Of a DNA stretch of 64,000 nucleotides, positions 58,040 through 64,000 are shown in pieces. Position 1 is the stretch's first letter; each line of letters starts with the position of its first letter. A model generated the notes under the pieces. That model saw only the letters and a program-made list of their open reading frames with translations, was not told the origin of the DNA and ran no database searches. Both the position numbers and the translations under genes were made by a program. The stretch is from Cristatella mucedo (taxonomy: Eukaryota > Bryozoa > Phylactolaemata > Cristatellidae), in the NCBI GenBank assembly GCA_009760855.2, contig WPIO01000004.1, forward strand, positions 5,017,501-5,081,500, read 5' to 3'.

Positions 58040-59185
58040 AATTCAATTCTCAAAGGCCCTCAATTTTCACAATCTATACTCTCCCTCTTGCTGATGTTAT
58101 GCCCAACAAGATCTTGGCTTTTATTTCCACGCAGTTGATCTCCTTATTTTATTTCCTAACTGCCTGAAACGACGACAAATATGCTTGAATGGCTACTAGC
58201 TCCCAGAGGCTCAACGATGATAAAACTAACTTAATAGTTATGGGAAAATTTAGCGGGCCCCAAATGTTGTAGGATCAAACCCTCTCAAGATTGTTTCTCT
58301 GGCGGCAAGCTAGTGACCTCTGCCCATAATCTTGGCGAACTATTTGACAACAAAATTTCAGGAGATGAGCTTATTTCTTCTGCTGTCAAGTCGGCCTACT
58401 TTCAGTTAAGTAACCTCGCTAAACTCGCGCGTTGCTGACACCGAGTCTAGATTATTTGTATTCTCTTCATTCAGCACTCCCGTCCTGTACCTATAATCGT
58501 CTGCATCTGATGCACAGTTGCTCGGCTGGTCCGTTGTCATCGGCGTAGCTGCTACAGCATCTTGCATAATTCTGAACTTCACTAACTCCTTAGCTAGCAA
58601 CGAATCCATGCCAAGATCCTCAAGCATGTCTTAAAGTCAACTTCACTCATTAGCACCATTCTATCAATGCGACCTCTTCGCTCGTGTCCATTTGCTCTTG
58701 CACAAGCCACTCCTACAGTCTCGCCATCTCTAGCCATCCCTCGCAATTAACAGAAATCTATTGACGATCGAGCCTTCAGGTCACGTGCACCAAAAGTCCG
58801 GAACTCTCTTCCTGGTGCAGTCACTACCTGCAATGATTGTCAATCTTGTAAGTCTGCGCTCGCTCACGGTGCTGCGTCTGTTCCTGCCAGCTTTTTCTTC
58901 GTCTTCGTTAAGCTTACCTTTTTTGGTCCAGTTTGATTCGCTTGCCTACGTGTGCATAATTCAGCACGTGATACTAGCTAGAAGTTTTACTAGCCCTTGC
59001 CTGTATCCACTTTAGCTTCAGTGTGCAGGCCAAGTCTTTGCTAGCTTTTGCACGCTTGATACCGTGCATGTCTCCATCCCTTAGGCACCGATTCTCTTAC
59101 TGCGAGTATTGAAACACCTCGATGGAGATGAAGTTCTCTAGTTATATGTGCTACACAAAAGACTTGTTATTTTTATTCCTATCAC
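58040..59185 (+). mobile_element. LINE fragment (RT and family C end)
   Basis: Starts FTIYTLPLADVMPNKILAF (58070-58125); RLNDDKTNLIVMGKFSGP (58210-58262); then DDRAFRSRAPKVRNSLPGAV and a C-type tail at 59110-59180. Heavily decayed. Confidence 0.6.
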
Positions 59186-59189
59186 TATT

Positions 59190-60539
59190 GGACGTTGATT
59201 CTAACGTGAAATGCAGCCTATATTTTTTGAAAGTAAACATAATGGGGAGCTAGAGGCATGGTAGATCAGTGGATGTTGTATTATGTGAATCGAGTAATGA
59301 TAGCTTAATTGAAGCGCCACGTGCACCCATGTCAGTTACCAGTGCGTCGTGTGAAAGAGAGCCTCATACCAGAATTTCACCTAACCCAGAGCTGGCTCAG
59401 TAAGTTTCTTGGATAGAAGCCATCTTATCCTTTACCCATTCACCGACTAAAATGATTCGAGTGAGCAGCCTTGATTAGTAACACGCCGCTTAGCAGCACA
59501 GTCAGGGGCACGAGCCTAGGTTCGCTCCTCCAACATGCAGGCAGGTTCGAACAGATACCACAATGTGCGCTTCGAGCAACTGGTAAGTAGTGGTTGGCCA
59601 GAGAAAGCGCTTGTTCTGCTCGGGGGGGGGGGGCACATAGAGATGCTTCCGCAGGTGAATAGTAATTTGGACAGATGGCGGTAGTCCCTTAAGAGGGCAT
59701 GCGACAGGTAGGCAGCAACAGGCCAAGCTAGCAGCAGTCGCAGCCTGGGAGCCGAGAGCTGCTGACAGGTAAGCAGATACTGCCCAGGCAAGCAGGAGCG
59801 ACGACCTGTCGGCCTAATAAGCACTGTTCACTGCTTGAATGTGGCTTTCTGACCTCTGATTGCAAGCAGATCACCGGTTGAGTGTTTCCGACTCAAGCAC
59901 GCTCCAGCTGCGTTTTTCTAGATAAAATAATACCCTCTTTCAAAGAGTTGGCTCGAAATTTATGAAAAGTCCGCTCACCAGCTTCGGATTTACTTCGACG
60001 AGCCAAGCTTGTTTGGCATACACAGATGTATATTCGCTTTCGGACTTGCAAAGCACTTTAAAGCGAGGGACGAAAGAACAGAAGAAGCACTGTGCATCTA
60101 AGAAGCAGCCATTGAAAGGGCTGAACAGCTCTCAGGTTCAGGATCTCTCGTTGGCAAACTGTATCACACGCTCACCGGCATCGCTAAAATGGAAGCTAAA
60201 ATGTGCTTGAGTACATTTCAATGGCAGCTGGTGAACTGCACTGCTTTCGGCCTAGCCAACTACTTCCGGTAGCTAGCCGATTGCTTCCGGTGGCTAATGG
60301 TGTTGGCAATTCTTACGCGGTGCGATCGCTGACTGTAGTCAAGTGCAACTAAGGCAGGGTCGCCACCATCGCCTTTTTATTAGCGCTAGAGCTTGGAGTG
60401 TCTCCTAGATTAGAACAAGGAGGCTTTATTGAGCTCAAGCTTTCATCGCTTCTCAAGCTCTGCGAGCTTGCAATTCGCAAACACTTTCTTTTAGCAACTG
60501 GTAACTAATTGACTGCTTTCACTGTTCTTGCCACAGCCG
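59190..60539. other. No gene seen
   Basis: 12-G run at 59622-59633. The last few hundred bases may be more of LINE A1. Confidence 0.4.
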
Positions 60540-62445
60540 AAGCCCAGCCTTCATCTTGACTCGGCTGTTATTGCTTGGACACACCTGCTGTTCCTCGGTT
60601 CCTGGCTGCACCTCAATGTCTGCATTTAAGCAGGTCACTAGTGATCTAGTCCTAAAGTTCGTATCTCAATCAAAGAAGACAACAAGTCCTCTGGACCCTA
60701 TTCCCACTGTCCTGCTCCTACGTTGCATTGATCTGCTGCTGCCATGCATAACTAACATAATTAATATGTCATTAGCCTCAGGTCATGTCCCAGCACCTTT
60801 CAAAAAAGTTGTAGTCAGGCCAATTCTCAAGAAAGCTACACTTGACCAAGAGAACTTGAGCAACTACCGCCCAGTTTCCCTTCTACCGTTCCTATCAAAG
60901 ACACTCGAACGGGTCGTGGCGGACCAGTTCAACTCGTATATCGAAACCTCACACCTTGCTAGTAAGTTCCAGTCTGGCTTTAGAGCTAATCACTCCACAG
61001 AGTCAGCATTGCTTCGGGTATACAACGACCTTCTTAGGAATGCAGACATGGGTAGAGTGTCTCTGCTTGTTTTGCTTGATCTTTCGGCAGCTTTTGATAC
61101 CATCGATCACAAAGTTCTTCTAGAGCGCCTCTCATCTCGCCTAGGCATCACTGGCACTGCTCTGCAGTGGTTCAGGTCCTATCTCAGTGGGAGACTCCAG
61201 AGTATTGATGTGAATGGACAAAGATCATCTGAAGTACCTCTGAAATATGGAGTACCTCAGGGCTCAGTGCTAGGTCCGGTTCTTTTCACGGTTTATACTC
61301 TCCCTCTTGCTGATGTGATTGCCAAGCACAATCTAGGCTTTCACTTCTATGCAGATGACACTCAGTTGTACCTTTGCTTTGATCCCTCCCAGCCTTCGAG
61401 CACCTCGAATTCTCTCAACTCACTTGCTGCATGCATTGATGACATCCGCACATGAATGGCAGCAAATTTTCTAAAACTTAACGATGATAAAACTAACTTA
61501 CTAGTTATGGGCAAACCCAGTGTGATCCAGAGATTGGAAAGGCTGACTTTCAAAATTGGCTCTGCCAGCATATCTCCAGTTGAATCTGCTCGAAATCTAG
61601 GTGTCATATTCCAAAGCGACCTCTCGTTAGACGACCATATTAGCTCCACAGTCAAATCCGCCTATTTTCAGCTTCATAACATTGCTAAAATTCGGGCTTG
61701 TTTAGATAAAGATACCACGTCCAAGTTGGTCCATGCATTCGTGACATCCCGTCTCGACTTCTGCAACTCACTGCTTTCATGGCCTACCAGCATGTGCGAT
61801 CAGGCGATTGCAGCCGGTGCAAAACTCTGCAGCTAGGCTTGTCTGTCGTGAGCGTCAGTTGCCACATTACTCCACTTCTCGCCGACCTGCACTGGCTACC
61901 AGTCAAGCAACGGATTGACTTCAAGGGTTTGTCGCTCACTTTTAGGTCCCTTCATTCTATGGCTCCAGCCTATCTGTCAGATATACTACCCCATCAGGCC
62001 AAGCATCGTACCACCCGCTTTTCGGAATCCAACAGTCTAGAAATACCTCATACAAACCTTAAATTCTTTGGAGACCATACATTTAGTTCATATGCTCCCA
62101 AAGGCTGGAACTCCCTCCCGACCTGCGTCAGAACATCCCCTGACCTGACCACATTTAAAAGGAACTTAAAAACACACCTATTTAAGACAGCATTTAGTGG
62201 GTCCCTGTGATTCGTCCTTCATGTGCTTATGCGTGCTGACACTGTGCATGCTGCCACTAACCACATTTGCATGCTGACCCTGTGCATGTCACCCCTAACC
62301 ATATTATTCATTTCGTTTGCTTTTCAAGCATGATTTTACTTACCATTCAATTGCATTTCACTTTACAGCAAATGTAAAGCGCCTAGAGAGAGATTAAGTT
62401 CTCTGAGGGCGCTTTATCAAGTGAATTAATATTATTATTATTACA
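60540..62445 (+). mobile_element. LINE A1, best-preserved copy (CR1/L2-type), 5'-truncated
   Basis: Reverse transcriptase core: SLDPIPTVLLL-like start (60690), FKKVVVRPILKK (60800-60835), LSNYRPVSLLPFLSK (60850-60900), FQSGFRANHSTESALL, LDLSAAFDTIDH (61076-61110), GVPQGSVLGPVLF (61249-61287) and catalytic HFYADDTQLYL (61342-61374). A single TGA at 61453 interrupts DIRT/MAANFLKLN where relatives have Trp. A one-base insertion near 61780 and a short deletion near 61855 shift the frame before [16 protein letters not shown]. It ends with the hairpin and ATT tail. No endonuclease domain seen. Confidence 0.85.
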
Positions 62446-62569
62446 CCTATTAACCCGATAGAGTACCCCCATGCACCCTGAGCCTTGCTTATGTTCTAAC
62501 TCTCTGATGCAAAGTATCAGAGAGAAGATTGTGTCCAATATTTTGTCATCTGTTATCGGTGAATAATTG

Positions 62570-63165
62570 AGCAGCTCGGCTGCTTGTCTGCAATCAAAGG
62601 GGTCTGCAATCAAACCCACATCACCCCCACTTCTGTCTTAGCTTAACTGGCTCGCTATCAAGCATCGCGTCGATTTCAAGATCATTAGCTTCCACTAACA
62701 TTACAGCATATACATACATATAATAGCGTTTACAGCCTGCCCACCGACCTCTTTGTTCCTCCAGTAACCTGATCTCATACCATTGTGTCCTCAGCATCTA
62801 GTCATCTCGTTGTGCCTCGCACTAAATAGAAATCTTTCAGTGATCGAGCCTTTAGCTCGTATGCACCATAAGCCTGGAGCTCGCATCCGGCTACAGTCGG
62901 TAAATGCAATGAATGACCTTGCATACTTTAAGTCTCAAAAAAAGCGAAAGTCTTACTTACGGGTGGCCGTGAGGATCATATTGTTTGCTGTGACATGCCG
63001 GCCTCAAACACGATACTTTTTTGCTTTTGCACGCTCGATACCTTACGTGTCACTGACCCTCGGAATTGTCGGACACCGACTCTTGGAGCGAGTTGTAAAG
63101 CTCCCGGACAGAGAGTCTGTTCTCTTTGGGCCCTGTGCAAACAATCTATTATTGTTATTATTACA
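62570..63165 (+). mobile_element. LINE C3 fragment
   Basis: Text LTGSLSSIASISRS, ASGYSR and C-type 3' UTR TGTAAAGCTCCCGGACAGAG ending TATTATTGTTATTATT. It lies just after LINE A1. Confidence 0.5.
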
Positions 63166-63183
63166 CATGCACACTAACACACA

Positions 63184-63186
<3 letters not shown>

Positions 63187-63272
<86 letters not shown>
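63187..63272. repeat. (TC)n then (CA)n
   Basis: Compound microsatellite; CA-rich DNA continues to about 63395. Confidence 0.95.
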
Positions 63273-63279
<7 letters not shown>

Positions 63280-63395
63280 AATACAAGCGAATATACACAA
63301 GCGAACGGTCGTACATACTTGCACCCAGACCCATTAGTGCACACACACAGACAAGCATGCTCACCTGCACACACACACACGCACGCACAAACACA

Positions 63396-64000
63396 TTAGG
63401 TGGCACATGCGATTAAAGCCGATGAGTGCAACACTCATTCTTGTTTTGGCAGCAAAGTCGCACTGCGGGATGACGCATAGGAAACAATTTGTTCAAAACG
63501 TGGCAGCTACCAGACGTGTTGCAAGGTGCACAATTTCTGGAATCTCTGCTGAACGTCTGCTCTTGAATTGCAGCACCTCCTTCGAACGTAGTCAGTCACC
63601 ATCATTAGGCAGAGTGAGGCTGACCCAGTGCGCTCTGCCGCTGGCTGGCCGTACGATGAAGACTAGTAGCAGCAGCAGCAGCAGCAGCATCAGCTTGGAG
63701 CTGCGCCTCGACCCAGATGCTGCATCCGGGTGCGGTAGCTGGCCTGCTGCCGTCTCGGTCCTCTGTCCACCAGCCTCGCTTGCTAGCTCACCAAACGAGG
63801 CAGCCCAGTGTCCACCACAGGGGGATGCCATTCGCCATTCTCCCTCTCTCTTTCGAGCTCGGTCACGTGACTTGGGTCCCCCCCCCCCATCCACCTTGCA
63901 GCAGAAGCAGCTGCCTTGACGCAGATAGCATCGGCTGGCAAAGCCATTTCTGCTCTGCTAACTTTTAGGCCAAGTCAAAGCATACACCGAGCACGCTGTC
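63396..64000. other. No gene seen
   Basis: A 170-codon plus frame (63407-63919) contains a Ser repeat from (AGC)n and a poly-C run; composition suggests chance. Confidence 0.4.

Overview
Animal (metazoan) nuclear DNA. The window has one large intron-rich gene in a sea of retroelement fragments and microsatellites. I cannot name the species. CpG-rich promoters, 0.1-13 kb GT-AG introns, CR1/L2-type LINE debris with (ATT)n tails, a tRNA-derived SINE, a hAT transposon and very long (CT)n, (GA)n, (AT)n and (CA)n tracts point to a large invertebrate or early-chordate genome.

The central gene (12090-46706, +) is a GH20 beta-N-acetylhexosaminidase related to lysosomal HEXA/HEXB. I could assemble it completely by hand from 14 coding exons. 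All 13 exon junctions are phase-compatible, and they join into a 969-residue reading frame ending in TAG. The catalytic Asp-Glu pair, the substrate Arg, Asp, His, Trp and Tyr residues and all three disulfide pairs of the HEX family are present. In place of a cleavable signal peptide it starts with a type II membrane anchor (exon 1). A ~330-residue Ala/Gly/Arg/Ser-rich stem (exon 2) follows before the conserved fold, which suggests a Golgi- or plasma-membrane-anchored enzyme.

A CpG-rich block (about 11230-12660) separates HEX exon 1 from a divergent first coding exon on the minus strand (ATG at 11750, donor at 11683). Its MARNEEK start resembles splicing factor ISY1. The rest of that gene was not found in 1-11.6 kb. 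A second, weaker candidate gene (55867-56854, +) has three phase-compatible exons behind a CpG-rich start and encodes 142 residues of unknown function.

The rest is mostly mobile DNA. There are three groups of 5'-truncated LINEs (A, with the hairpin + ATT tail; B; C), about a dozen copies of a tRNA-derived SINE in both orientations, a decayed hAT/ZMYM1-like transposase (52640-55457) and many isolated LINE tails. Several tails sit in HEX introns, and one supplies the tract upstream of the exon 8 splice acceptor. Regions: 1-11.2 kb repeats and GC-rich unassigned DNA; 11.2-12.7 kb bidirectional promoter; 12.1-46.7 kb HEX; 46.7-48.35 kb probable HEX 3' UTR; 48.4-55.5 kb SINE/LINE/hAT; 55.8-56.9 kb candidate gene; 57-63.2 kb LINEs including the best-preserved copy (60.5-62.4 kb); 63.2-64 kb microsatellite and unassigned DNA.
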